DNA from: an uncultured Eubacteriales bacterium
Lineage (GTDB): Bacteria > Bacillota > Clostridia > Oscillospirales > Acutalibacteraceae
Length of the DNA: 13,149 nt
Direction of reading: 5' to 3'
Assembly: GCA_948762645.1 (NCBI GenBank)
Contig: CAQBRY010000042.1
Location: 1,354 to 14,502 of the forward strand
The translations under genes and the position numbers were made by a program. Positions 1-7,175 of the stretch are shown one piece after another; the first letter of the stretch is position 1; every line of letters starts with the position of its first letter. The notes beneath the pieces were generated by a model that did not search any database, was not told the origin of the DNA, and was given only the letters and a program-made list of their open reading frames with translations.

Positions 1-106
1 AGATCCTAACGCTCCTCAATCTGCAGATTCAAATAATCCTAATTCAGAAAATGTATATGAGGCAGATTATAAAAACGTGGATGACAAAAAAGATGACCAA
101 AAATAA
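1..106 (+). CDS. dnaK: DnaK (Hsp70 chaperone), C-terminal end only
   Basis: Only the last 34 residues are present; the frame begins at base 2 and stops at TAA 104-106. The tail is hydrophilic, rich in Asn, Ser and Pro, and then acidic, ending with the pattern YEADYKNVDDKKDDQK. This matches the usual DnaK C-terminus (DADY.xVDDD-type). DnaK is the ATP-dependent Hsp70 that works with DnaJ and GrpE in protein folding in the cytoplasm. The call rests on the tail pattern and on dnaJ lying about 100 bases downstream on the same strand, the normal dnaK-dnaJ order in Firmicutes. The ATPase and substrate domains lie outside the window. Confidence 0.88.
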   Translation, partial: DPNAPQSADSNNPNSENVYEADYKNVDDKKDDQK

Positions 107-135
107 TTTAAATTTATAAAATTATTAGAATTCAA

Positions 136-170
136 AAATCCCTCTGAAAATAATTTATACAGAGGGATTT
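136..170 (+). terminator. Hairpin in the dnaK-dnaJ gap
   Basis: An 11-bp perfect inverted repeat (AAATCCCTCTG at 136-146, CAGAGGGATTT at 160-170) encloses a 13-nt loop. No strong T-tract follows on the plus strand, so it may be a partial terminator or an RNA-processing/stability hairpin that sets the dnaK to dnaJ ratio and not a full stop. No separate dnaJ promoter is obvious in the gap. Confidence 0.6.
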
Positions 171-206
171 AATAATAAAAACTTCAACAAAGGAATGACA
201 TGCGAA

Positions 207-1361
207 TTGGCTGAAAAAAGAGATTTCTATGAAGTGCTTGGAATAAGTAAAAGTGCTTCGGACGAAGAAATTAAAAAAGCATATAGAAAACAAGCAAAAA
301 AGTATCATCCAGACCTAAATCCAGGTAATAAAGAAGCGGAAAAAAAATTTAAAGAAGTTAATGAAGCATATGAGGTACTCTCCGATAAAAATAAAAAATC
401 AAGATATGATCAGTTTGGTCATGCAGGTGTAGACCCTAATTATGGTGGCGGATACGGATATTCTGGAGGAAGTCCATTTGGAGGATTCGGCGAAGATATA
501 GACTTAGGAGATATATTTAATAGTTTTTTTGGAGGATTCGGCGGTTCAAGAGGACGAAATCATAGTGCCGCAAGAAGAGGGTCAGACATTGAAATTTCTC
601 TAAATATATCTTTTGAAGAAGCTGCTAAAGGATGTAAAAAAAATATTGTATATAATAATATAGAGCATTGTAAAGAGTGTTCCGGAACCGGTGCAAAAAA
701 AGGTACATCTTCAAAAACATGTACTAAATGCGGCGGATCAGGTCAAGTTACGATTAGTCAAAGAACCCCTTTTGGAATTATCCAGACGTCCCAAACTTGC
801 GATAAATGTCGCGGAGAAGGAAAAACTATTGATTCACCTTGTCCTGTATGTACTGGAAGCGGAAAAACATCTAAAAAACAAAACCTTGAAGTAAATATTC
901 CAGCAGGTATAAATTCTGATCAGGTACTAAATATTCGGGAAAAAGGTAACTGTGGTACTAATGGAGCTCCATCGGGGGACCTTCATATATATATAAGTGT
1001 AAATCCTCATCCACTGTTTCAAAGAAAAAATGATGATATATGGTGCGACATTCCCGTTACCTTTACCCAGGCAACACTTGGAGATGATATCACTGTTCCT
1101 ACATTAGATGGAAAAGTCCAGTACCATATACATGAGGGAACTCAAACTGGAGATATCTTTAAACTCAAAGGAAAAGGCGTAAAACATATTCACGGAAGAG
1201 GATTCGGAGATCAATATGTAAAAATACACATAGAAATACCAAAAAATCTTTCTGAAAAACAAAAAGAAATACTTAGAGAATTTGACAAACATACACCAGA
1301 AAAAAATTATCAAAAAAAATCCAGCTTTTTTGATAAGTTAAAAAACTTATTTGGATCTTAG
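207..1361 (+). CDS. dnaJ: DnaJ (Hsp40 co-chaperone)
   Basis: This is full-length DnaJ, which delivers unfolded substrates to DnaK and stimulates its ATPase. Residue numbers count from the ATG at 195. The J domain covers about 8-75 with the HPD motif at 38-40. A Gly/Phe-rich linker follows at about 79-118. The zinc-binding region at about 159-223 has all four CxxCxGxG repeats (CKECSGTG, CTKCGGSG, CDKCRGEG, CPVCTGSG), and the C-terminal substrate/dimerisation region completes it. I prefer the TTG at 207 as start: it gives MAEKRDFYEVLG, the usual DnaJ N-terminus, and leaves 12 nt after AAAGGA (189-194). The ATG at 195 directly abuts that site and would add four atypical residues. The gene lies 100 nt after dnaK and is probably co-transcribed with it. 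Confidence 0.97.
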   Translation: MAEKRDFYEVLGISKSASDEEIKKAYRKQAKKYHPDLNPGNKEAEKKFKEVNEAYEVLSDKNKKSRYDQFGHAGVDPNYGGGYGYSGGSPFGGFGEDIDLGDIFNSFFGGFGGSRGRNHSAARRGSDIEISLNISFEEAAKGCKKNIVYNNIEHCKECSGTGAKKGTSSKTCTKCGGSGQVTISQRTPFGIIQTSQTCDKCRGEGKTIDSPCPVCTGSGKTSKKQNLEVNIPAGINSDQVLNIREKGNCGTNGAPSGDLHIYISVNPHPLFQRKNDDIWCDIPVTFTQATLGDDITVPTLDGKVQYHIHEGTQTGDIFKLKGKGVKHIHGRGFGDQYVKIHIEIPKNLSEKQKEILREFDKHTPEKNYQKKSSFFDKLKNLFGS

Positions 1362-1372
1362 AAATTTTATAT

Positions 1373-1414
1373 TCCTCAAGATTTATTTCTTGAGGACTTA
1401 TTAATAATTTTTTT
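1373..1414 (+). terminator. Probable terminator after dnaJ
   Basis: A 9-bp stem (TCCTCAAGA at 1373-1381 with TCTTGAGGA at 1388-1396) has a 6-nt loop and starts 11 bases after the dnaJ stop. The following run is T-rich (seven T at 1408-1414) but begins about ten bases after the stem, so efficiency is uncertain. Confidence 0.65.
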
Positions 1415-1473
1415 AAAATAAATCTAATTTTTTATATTATATATAATACATCTAATAATTTACAAAAAATATA

Positions 1474-1502
1474 TTGACATACTTAAATTCGTACAATATA
1501 AT
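1474..1502 (+). promoter_or_regulatory. Consensus sigma-A promoter of the tRNA gene
   Basis: TTGACA at 1474-1479 and TATAAT at 1497-1502 are both perfect consensus boxes with a 17-nt spacer. The predicted transcription start lies about 14 nt before the tRNA 5' end. A promoter this strong is typical of stable RNA genes. Confidence 0.9.
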
Positions 1503-1522
1503 GTTAATTGTTGTAGTCAATT

Positions 1523-1599
1523 GGACCATTAGCTCAGTTGGTTAGAGCAACCGGCTCATAACCGGTTGGTCCGGGGTTCGAGTCCCTGATGGTCCACCA
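1523..1599 (+). tRNA. tRNA with CAT anticodon (probably tRNA-Ile2, else elongator tRNA-Met)
   Basis: This is a 77-nt cloverleaf with encoded CCA. The acceptor stem GGACCAT pairs with ATGGTCC, and the discriminator base is A. The D arm contains AGCTCAGTTGGTTAGAGC. The anticodon stem ACCGG/CCGGT encloses the loop CTCATAA (anticodon CAT). The T arm contains GGTTCGAGTCC. The G1-C72 pair and the lack of GGG/CCC pairs at the base of the anticodon stem exclude initiator tRNA. The GGACC acceptor and CTCATAA loop resemble the lysidine-modified isoleucine tRNA (AUA codons) of low-GC Gram-positives. Elongator Met cannot be ruled out by eye, and automatic tools often label such genes tRNA-Met. It is a single gene with its own promoter. 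Confidence 0.95.
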
Positions 1600-1700
1600 A
1601 AATATTTTTATTTTAAGGATTTATTTATAATAAAAAATAATAGTAAGTTTTTATTTATTAATTTTTTTAATCAATAAAGTGTTTTAGGTAATTTTTAACT

Positions 1701-1739
1701 TAAAATATAACATATTAAATAATAATATGTTATATTTTA
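1701..1739. terminator. Long AT-rich hairpin between convergent genes
   Basis: A perfect 17-bp stem (1701-1717 with 1723-1739) has a 5-nt loop and contains one GC pair. It lies between the tRNA gene (plus) and the stop of the kinase-like gene (minus, 1762), so it could end transcription from both sides. The flanking T-runs are weak in either direction. Confidence 0.5.
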
Positions 1740-1761
1740 TTGTTATATTTATAAACTTATT

Positions 1762-2976
1762 TTAAATTAATTTAATTCGATTACAAAAACGTTTTAAATA
1801 AGTATATCCATAATTACCGTTAATTTCTTCTGATAAAGTATTAGAATCCCAATCTTGTATTTCTATCAAAAAATTTTTGTTACTGTCAGTAGTATTCTTA
1901 ATAGCAGTCTTAATTTGACTAAATCTATATTTAGTAGCTTTTATCTTCCGGTCTTCCAACACGTCCGATAAAACATCCTCTAACTGATTTTCTTCTATAT
2001 TTAGAATCTTTTCGGCAAGGGTTCTGTCCATATGAGGTAAGCTTATTTTATCGTCACGGGTAATCATGGCACAAATGTCATAATTACTTTTTTTCAAATC
2101 TACAAACTCATTAAATGACATATCATTAACAAAAGCGTTTACACCAATAACTTCATTTCCATTTTCAGATAAATCTACAAAATAATTAGGAATCTCTCTG
2201 TCTCTTTGAGCACATATAGAATCTAAAATCATTAAATTTGACATAGCCATTTGAAACTTCGGGGAAATACACCTATCTGGATTTTTTTTAAAATCCCATA
2301 CTGAAACACCCCTAGCATGATCCATAAGTATACCCGTTTTAATTATTTCCCCATCCTTAATTAAATTTACATACTCAGTATTAACTATTAAGTTTTCCAA
2401 ACCTAAAAGTTTAGCTACGCGAAGTGTAGCTATATTATTTAAGATTTGAACGTCTTGTACTTGTCCAAGTTCGCGACTCTTATTAGCAAAATACTGAACA
2501 AATTCCGAAAAAGCATAATTTACAAGACCAGGAAGTACATTCATACGGAATTCTAAAGGCAATTTACATGTAATTCCTAAACAAGAAGTATCGGATTTAT
2601 CTGATTTTAGCCATTTAGCTGCTATACCATCTCCATATGTCTTCATTCTTAAAAATTTATTTAAATTATTCTCATTTGAAAAACAGCTTAATATAGATTC
2701 TTTCTCCTGAAAATAAGAATCATTTAAATACTCATCTATAGCTCTTTTAACAGTTTCAAAAGGATTCAATCTGACCTTACACTCCTTGAAAAACTTCTTA
2801 TCAATCCCATTATCTAATATAAAAATATTATGACATATTCCCCTTTTTTCACTAAAATATAAACTACAATTTGAAATATCAACTATTTTGATTTCTAAAG
2901 CCCACACATTTAAGTTTAAAAAATAAAAAAATAAACTCAAGCAAATAAATTTTAAAATAATTTTATTATGTTTCAT
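1762..2976 (-). CDS. Secreted protein with PI3/PI4-kinase-like catalytic loop (putative effector)
   Basis: The 404-residue product begins with a signal peptide: K4/K6, a hydrophobic core at about 7-25, and a likely cleavage site near VWA-LE. The central region (about 180-300) carries a pattern I associate with the PI3/PI4-kinase and FAM20-like kinase fold. It has an ATLRVAKLLGLE helix, then a GILMDHARG segment. Next comes LDSICAQRDREIPNYF (about 251-266), where DR..N resembles the DRHxxN catalytic loop, and then AFVNDMSF (281-288) in the place of a metal-binding xIDND.SF. If the alignment is right, the loop His is Glu and the first metal Asp is Val, so catalysis is doubtful. Six cysteines in the first half fit an exported protein. 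A GAAAGGA ribosome site lies 12 nt before the ATG. Alternatives are an unrelated secreted protein or a pseudokinase. The family is an inference. Confidence 0.5.
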   Translation of the reverse strand: MKHNKIILKFICLSLFFYFLNLNVWALEIKIVDISNCSLYFSEKRGICHNIFILDNGIDKKFFKECKVRLNPFETVKRAIDEYLNDSYFQEKESILSCFSNENNLNKFLRMKTYGDGIAAKWLKSDKSDTSCLGITCKLPLEFRMNVLPGLVNYAFSEFVQYFANKSRELGQVQDVQILNNIATLRVAKLLGLENLIVNTEYVNLIKDGEIIKTGILMDHARGVSVWDFKKNPDRCISPKFQMAMSNLMILDSICAQRDREIPNYFVDLSENGNEVIGVNAFVNDMSFNEFVDLKKSNYDICAMITRDDKISLPHMDRTLAEKILNIEENQLEDVLSDVLEDRKIKATKYRFSQIKTAIKNTTDSNKNFLIEIQDWDSNTLSEEINGNYGYTYLKRFCNRIKLI

Positions 2977-3329
2977 AATTTTATATAATCCTTTCTATTA
3001 TCTTCATATTATATATCATTAATTATAATTTAAAATCGGAATAATATCCATAAAATAATTTTTAAAAATTAGTATTAGTAACTTAAAATAAAGGTCTCTC
3101 TTTATTTTTTATAAAAAACATAGTATAATTTTATGAAATAAGTATATCTGTGATAAACCGATAGTAAAATATTGAAAAAATATGGAATTTATCTCGTAAC
3201 ATAATATATTCTTTAAATATAAATGATCTTATTTTTTTATACATAATAATATTAATACTTTTAATTTTCTCTGTAAATTTCTTATCTGAATTTATAAAAA
3301 TTCATAATAAAAATATCCACTCAGTAAAA
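2977..3329. other. Intergenic region between divergent genes
   Basis: This is very AT-rich sequence between the minus-strand kinase-like gene and the plus-strand hydrophobic ORF. A TATAAT lies at 3124-3129 (plus) without a good -35 box. Several TATAAT-like boxes occur on the minus strand near 3015-3035. The frame of the hydrophobic ORF stays open back to 3168 without an ATG, GTG or TTG, so its coding region may extend into this stretch. No RNA gene or repeat is apparent. Confidence 0.5.
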
Positions 3330-3542
3330 ATGGTTAATTACATGAGTATATCTATATTTTTAATTCTTTTAGGTATTTCAATTCTTGTTCCTAGCGATAA
3401 AGTTTACAATGGAAATTTTGTAAGTATAAGCAATATCACTGTATTAACACTTTACGTACCAATATCCATATTCTTAATGTTATTATTAGTAAGCAATATT
3501 TTATTAATTATAAAAAATGGATATTCTAAAAAAATAAAGTAA
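3330..3542 (+). CDS. Small hydrophobic membrane protein, start uncertain (possibly 5'-truncated)
   Basis: The 70 residues have two clear hydrophobic segments (about 5-20 and 37-62) and a basic tail ending KNGYSKKIK, the form of a small integral membrane protein. I do not recognise a family. Neither the ATG at 3330 nor that at 3342 has a ribosome binding site. The same frame is open upstream to 3168 and encodes a third hydrophobic stretch (YIIILILLIFSVNFL), but with no standard start codon. An ATG at 3223 in another frame would join this frame if one T were added to the seven-T run at 3232-3238. It could therefore be a three-segment protein broken by a frameshift, a decayed gene, or a sequencing error. 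It lies 93 bases before the calpain-like gene, which has its own promoter. Confidence 0.45.
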   Translation: MVNYMSISIFLILLGISILVPSDKVYNGNFVSISNITVLTLYVPISIFLMLLLVSNILLIIKNGYSKKIK

Positions 3543-3557
3543 ATATATTTTGATATA

Positions 3558-3586
3558 TTGACAAAATATTAATTTTTTATTATAAT
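3558..3586 (+). promoter_or_regulatory. Consensus sigma-A promoter of the calpain-like protease gene
   Basis: TTGACA at 3558-3563 and TATAAT at 3581-3586 are perfect boxes with a 17-nt spacer. The transcript would start near 3593, about 43 nt before the ATG. A ribosome site AAAGAGG (ending at 3625) lies 10 nt before the ATG. No operator-like inverted repeat is seen. Confidence 0.85.
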
Positions 3587-3635
3587 GTTAATAAAAAATG
3601 CAAAAAATAATATGTAATAAAGAGGTAATTAAAAT

Positions 3636-5711
3636 ATGCCACGCAGTCAAAGTAAACTATTGTTGTCACCAATACTATCAACAGTAGTTAGTAAGGTTAT
3701 ACTACCTTGTGCAACAGCAATTTCACTTACTTCTCTCATATTCACTCAACATAAATTGTCTTTAGCTAAACATCAAATTGAAAATTTAACGCAAACAGTT
3801 TCCTCTGGTAACAGAGATAAAGAACAACTTAATGAACAAATTCAAAAGTTAAACGCCGAAATTAAAAGATTAAGTGTAGAAGTAGGAAATAAGGATATTG
3901 TAGTAGCTCGTCTTACTCAACAAATACAAAATTTAAATGAGGACTTCAATCAAGTTAATAATAGTCTCGCTACTAGTATAGATAGAAATGATGACTTATC
4001 AAATAGAATTACAGAATTAGAAAGACAACTAAACGATTCTAATGCTTCATGCGAACAAGCCATTCAAGAAAAAACACAATTAGAAAGACAAATATTTGAA
4101 TTAAGAGCTGATGTATTAAAATGTCAAGCAGAAAATAAGCAAGGTAGACATGCATTAGAGGAAAATGTACAACGTCTTACTATGCAACTTCAAAGTCAGC
4201 AAAATATGTCCAATGAACAAGTAAACTCTCTACAAGAAGCTATAGCAAGATATCAAGCACAAATTGCGGATATAAGAAGAAAATCTCTAGAAGAAAATGA
4301 AAAATCAAAGCAAAATGAGCAAAAATTAAAACAATTACAAACACAATTTCAGCAATTACAAAAAGATAAGGATCAAGAATTGCAAAATATTCGTCAAGAA
4401 TTTGAGAATCGCCTCACAGAACTAAAAGAAAAATTAAAAAATTGTGAAAAAGAAGCTAATGATAAAAATAGGCAATTGCAAATTCAACTAAAAAATTCAA
4501 AATCAAATTCCGATAGAAAAGATGCAAGAATCAAAGAACTACAAAAACAAGTTACCGATATAAATAAACTCATAGATGAACGCAATAAAAATATAAGTAC
4601 ATTAGAGCAAAGACTATGCCAATTATCCACCGAAATATCTTCAAAAGACGAAAGAATACGTGAACTTTCAGATCAAATTCAAACTCTAAATAATGATATA
4701 GATCAATTAATGGAATTACCAGGTGCTCTGGATATTGGGGCTCAAACATTAGTCTTACTCTCCCCTCCTCAAATTGAAGGACCTTCTGCATCAGCATCAG
4801 ATATATATACTCCACTAGTACCGAACGATACTAAAACTATAGATGCTACAAGCGATAATTTCTATCATAAAAGTAGAAAATTAACTATGATAGACAAATC
4901 AACTGAAGAAATATTTTCACAAGAACCAACAATTATTGATATAAACCAAGGTGGACTAGGAGATTGCTATTATCTTACAGCTATTGGATGTGTGGTTCAT
5001 CGCCATCCTAATTTTATTAAAAGTATGATAAAAGATAATGGTGATGGTACAGTAACAGTAAGATTTTACGATAAGAATTATAACGAAGCATTCTACAAAA
5101 TAAAAAAATCTATTCCAAATAAAAATGTCCAGTGCAAAAACTGCTTATGGATACAGTTATTAGAAAAAGCATATGTAGTTCATAAATCAAAAATATACAA
5201 CAAAAAAAAATATAGCTATAAAAATATTTCTGGTGGGTATGAGCACTTTGCTTTAAAACATATTTTAGGAAATAGAAACCATGGTTCAATATCGTGGAAA
5301 AATCATAACTCACATTATATTTCTGAAGATAAATATGATAAAATAAAATTAGGTTCATACTCAAGGGAAGCTCTTTTATTCCTTGATGATCTTGAAAAAA
5401 GATCTCAAACACAATTACTTACTGCCTCAGATATTAAACATAATGTATCAGGTCATACTAAAGGAATATATGACCATCATGCATATGCAATATTGAAAAT
5501 AGAACGCAATGTAGAAACAAGAACAGGCAAAAAATTAAATCTTATTACTTTAAGAAATCCACACGGAAAAACTATACCACAATATATATTAGACTCGATT
5601 TCCGGCACATATGATATTGATAAAGCCCCAATAGACAATAATGGAATATTTAAAATGGACTTAAATGACTTTTTAAAGTATTTTTCAAAGTTTGACTTTT
5701 GTGAATTATAA
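3636..5711 (+). CDS. Membrane-anchored coiled-coil calpain-family (C2) cysteine protease
   Basis: The 691 residues fall into three parts. First comes a basic start and one hydrophobic segment (about 11-37), acting as a signal anchor or uncleaved signal. A long Gln/Glu/Lys-rich coiled coil follows (about 45-360). After a Ser/Pro linker (about 375-400), a calpain catalytic core runs from about 425 to the end. All expected catalytic residues are visible: Gln438 and Cys444 in NQGGLGDCYYLTA, His615 in HHAYAIL, and Asn641 in LRNPHG (usually RNPWG). LWIQLLEKAY (504-513) and the closing DLNDFLKYFSKFDFCEL also match the core. No C2-like or EF-hand domain follows. Calpains are usually Ca2+-dependent and make limited cuts; bacterial members are rare and mostly exported. 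Topology suggests a surface protease held out on a coiled-coil stalk. It has its own promoter. The substrate is unknown. Confidence 0.9.
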   Translation: MPRSQSKLLLSPILSTVVSKVILPCATAISLTSLIFTQHKLSLAKHQIENLTQTVSSGNRDKEQLNEQIQKLNAEIKRLSVEVGNKDIVVARLTQQIQNLNEDFNQVNNSLATSIDRNDDLSNRITELERQLNDSNASCEQAIQEKTQLERQIFELRADVLKCQAENKQGRHALEENVQRLTMQLQSQQNMSNEQVNSLQEAIARYQAQIADIRRKSLEENEKSKQNEQKLKQLQTQFQQLQKDKDQELQNIRQEFENRLTELKEKLKNCEKEANDKNRQLQIQLKNSKSNSDRKDARIKELQKQVTDINKLIDERNKNISTLEQRLCQLSTEISSKDERIRELSDQIQTLNNDIDQLMELPGALDIGAQTLVLLSPPQIEGPSASASDIYTPLVPNDTKTIDATSDNFYHKSRKLTMIDKSTEEIFSQEPTIIDINQGGLGDCYYLTAIGCVVHRHPNFIKSMIKDNGDGTVTVRFYDKNYNEAFYKIKKSIPNKNVQCKNCLWIQLLEKAYVVHKSKIYNKKKYSYKNISGGYEHFALKHILGNRNHGSISWKNHNSHYISEDKYDKIKLGSYSREALLFLDDLEKRSQTQLLTASDIKHNVSGHTKGIYDHHAYAILKIERNVETRTGKKLNLITLRNPHGKTIPQYILDSISGTYDIDKAPIDNNGIFKMDLNDFLKYFSKFDFCEL

Positions 5712-5734
5712 TCTTAAAATTAAATATTAAATAT

Positions 5735-5773
5735 AAAACTTATTTATAAATTTAAAGTTTATAGGTAAGTTTT
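5735..5773 (+). terminator. Probable terminator after the calpain-like gene
   Basis: AAAACTTA at 5735-5742 pairs with TAAGTTTT at 5766-5773, and an inner TATAAA/TTTATA stem lies at 5745-5750/5758-5763. T-rich sequence follows (TTATTG and seven T). The hairpin is AT-rich and interrupted by a small internal loop. Confidence 0.45.
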
Positions 5774-5775
5774 TA

Positions 5776-5804
5776 TTGTTTTTTTATTTAAAACAGTATA
5801 TAAT
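5776..5804 (+). promoter_or_regulatory. Sigma-A promoter of the ADP-ribosyltransferase gene
   Basis: A TTGTTT -35 box (5776-5781) and a perfect TATAAT -10 box (5799-5804) are separated by 17 nt. Transcription would start near 5811. A TAGGTGA ribosome site (5820-5826) lies about 8 nt before the ATG at 5834. Confidence 0.7.
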
Positions 5805-5833
5805 ACATAAAAAATTAAGTAGGTGAAATAAAT

Positions 5834-7150
5834 ATGCCATCACAAATAAATGACAAACAACATTATTTGAACTCAATTTTTAATGCCCCAGACTTAGAGA
5901 ATATAAAAAATGATGAGGAACATTATAAAATAATAAATCAAGCAATAGATACTTATAACTATATTGTAAACAAATTATCTCCAAACAGTAGTTTATCCGC
6001 CGAAATAGACAAGTATATAACAAATTTTTCTAACTATTTTAAGGATAAAAGAATGGCTAAAAAAAAGTTAGAAGAGCTACAAAAAAATCTAAAACTCTTT
6101 AATCAACAAATAGAAAATGAAAAAATAGAACAAAAAATATTGTCTCAAAATTATAATAAAAATCTTAAAAAATATGAAAATGCCATAGAATACAGAAAGT
6201 ATTTAATTCTACTATACTTAATAAAAGCATGCAGAATAAAAGTGTTAACAGCTAACATATATAACGTACAAAAAATCTTAAACATGTTAAGTATAGGACA
6301 TCTAAATTTGATATTAACTACATTAAAAAATATTACTACCCAGACAGAAGCTTCTAAATGTTTTGACAGTGAGCCATTCTTTCAAAAGGCTCTAAATATT
6401 TCTGGTATGTCTATTTTTGAATTGCCAAAAGAAACCTTAAAAGTAGATATATCAAAAACTTTAGATAAAAAGAAAAAAACAATATTAGATACCAATAAAA
6501 ATAAAAAAATATCTCTGATTTCAAAAATAGAGGATTTAGTAAATGAATTTAAAATGTCAGGAATAGAAGAAAAAGACGTAAGAAAATGCTTTTCAGAATA
6601 TACTGATAATAACGGTTTCGAAAAAATTAACGGAACCCTAAGAAATACGATAACTGTAGCGAACTTAAATATAGACACATTAAAAAAATATGTTTCTCCA
6701 ATGGAATGGCCATCCTTGTCTCAAACCATACGTACGATGCAGAACGAATTTCTAAAAAAACCTATAGAAGAAAAAACTACAGTTTTTAGAGGTATGGACT
6801 ATATAGGATTAAAAGCAATGTTCAACAATGGTGCTCAGACCTCTCTACCTGAATATGAACATCTGACACAACAATATCTAGACAATATAATATCCTCTCA
6901 TCCTATTATCTACGATAAGGGATTCCTAAGTACAACATTTACAGAAGAAAAAATGTATAAAGGAAATGTAGTTTTAACTATTACTGTACCAAAAGGAAGT
7001 TTTGCAATAGACATATCTGGTTGGAGTTCACATTCTCAAGCTGAAGACGAAATACTTCTAAAAAATAGTACAAAATTAAAAGTACAATCAGGCAAAATTA
7101 CTGGAATAGGTAATAATAAAAAAGTTTGGTTAAATACAATAGTAGTATAA
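5834..7150 (+). CDS. ADP-ribosyltransferase of the R-S-ExE (VIP2/C2/iota-like) class
   Basis: The 438-residue protein has a C-terminal catalytic region (about 285-438) with all landmarks of the exoenzyme ADP-ribosyltransferase family. These are Arg319 in TVFRGMDY, the STT motif (366-368) in KGFLSTTF, and the biglutamate E404-x-E406 in QAEDEILL. Such enzymes move ADP-ribose from NAD+ to a protein. The first Glu of ExE (not Gln as in C3 toxins) points to arginine as acceptor, as in actin-modifying toxins. The N-terminal 280 residues are Lys/Asn-rich and largely helical, with coiled-coil character at about 75-125 and a hydrophobic patch at 123-130. This could be a targeting or delivery part. No signal peptide is seen, so it acts in the cytoplasm or leaves by a non-Sec route. 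It has its own promoter and converges on luxS. The target is unknown. Confidence 0.9.
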   Translation: MPSQINDKQHYLNSIFNAPDLENIKNDEEHYKIINQAIDTYNYIVNKLSPNSSLSAEIDKYITNFSNYFKDKRMAKKKLEELQKNLKLFNQQIENEKIEQKILSQNYNKNLKKYENAIEYRKYLILLYLIKACRIKVLTANIYNVQKILNMLSIGHLNLILTTLKNITTQTEASKCFDSEPFFQKALNISGMSIFELPKETLKVDISKTLDKKKKTILDTNKNKKISLISKIEDLVNEFKMSGIEEKDVRKCFSEYTDNNGFEKINGTLRNTITVANLNIDTLKKYVSPMEWPSLSQTIRTMQNEFLKKPIEEKTTVFRGMDYIGLKAMFNNGAQTSLPEYEHLTQQYLDNIISSHPIIYDKGFLSTTFTEEKMYKGNVVLTITVPKGSFAIDISGWSSHSQAEDEILLKNSTKLKVQSGKITGIGNNKKVWLNTIVV

Positions 7151-7175
7151 TTAATTTTTAATATGCATTAAATTA

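Noticed and set aside
691..894. Plus-strand open frame inside dnaJ
   Set aside because: It lies in another frame of the zinc-finger region, has no ribosome site, and is explained by the repeated Cys/Gly codons of dnaJ.
1104..1313. Minus-strand hydrophobic open frame opposite dnaJ
   Set aside because: Its Phe/Tyr-rich product is what the antisense of Lys/Glu-rich codons gives; no start signals are seen.
1523..1599. Initiator tRNA-Met
   Set aside because: The first pair is G-C and the anticodon stem lacks the three G-C pairs of initiator tRNA.
4570..5412. Two minus-strand open frames opposite the calpain-like gene (4570-4815, 5110-5412)
   Set aside because: They are antisense to a well-supported protease with intact motifs and have no ribosome sites or recognisable domains.
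6382..6678. Minus-strand Phe-rich open frame opposite the transferase gene
   Set aside because: It is the antisense of an AT-rich Lys-rich region, with no start signal and no known pattern.
5834..7150. C3-type Rho-modifying transferase
   Set aside because: C3 enzymes have Gln before the catalytic Glu (QxE); here the motif is E404-D-E406, and the protein is about twice the C3 length.
7151..7175. Shared terminator between the transferase gene and luxS
   Set aside because: The 25-bp gap contains only a weak imperfect AT palindrome around ATGCAT with no stable stem or T-tract.
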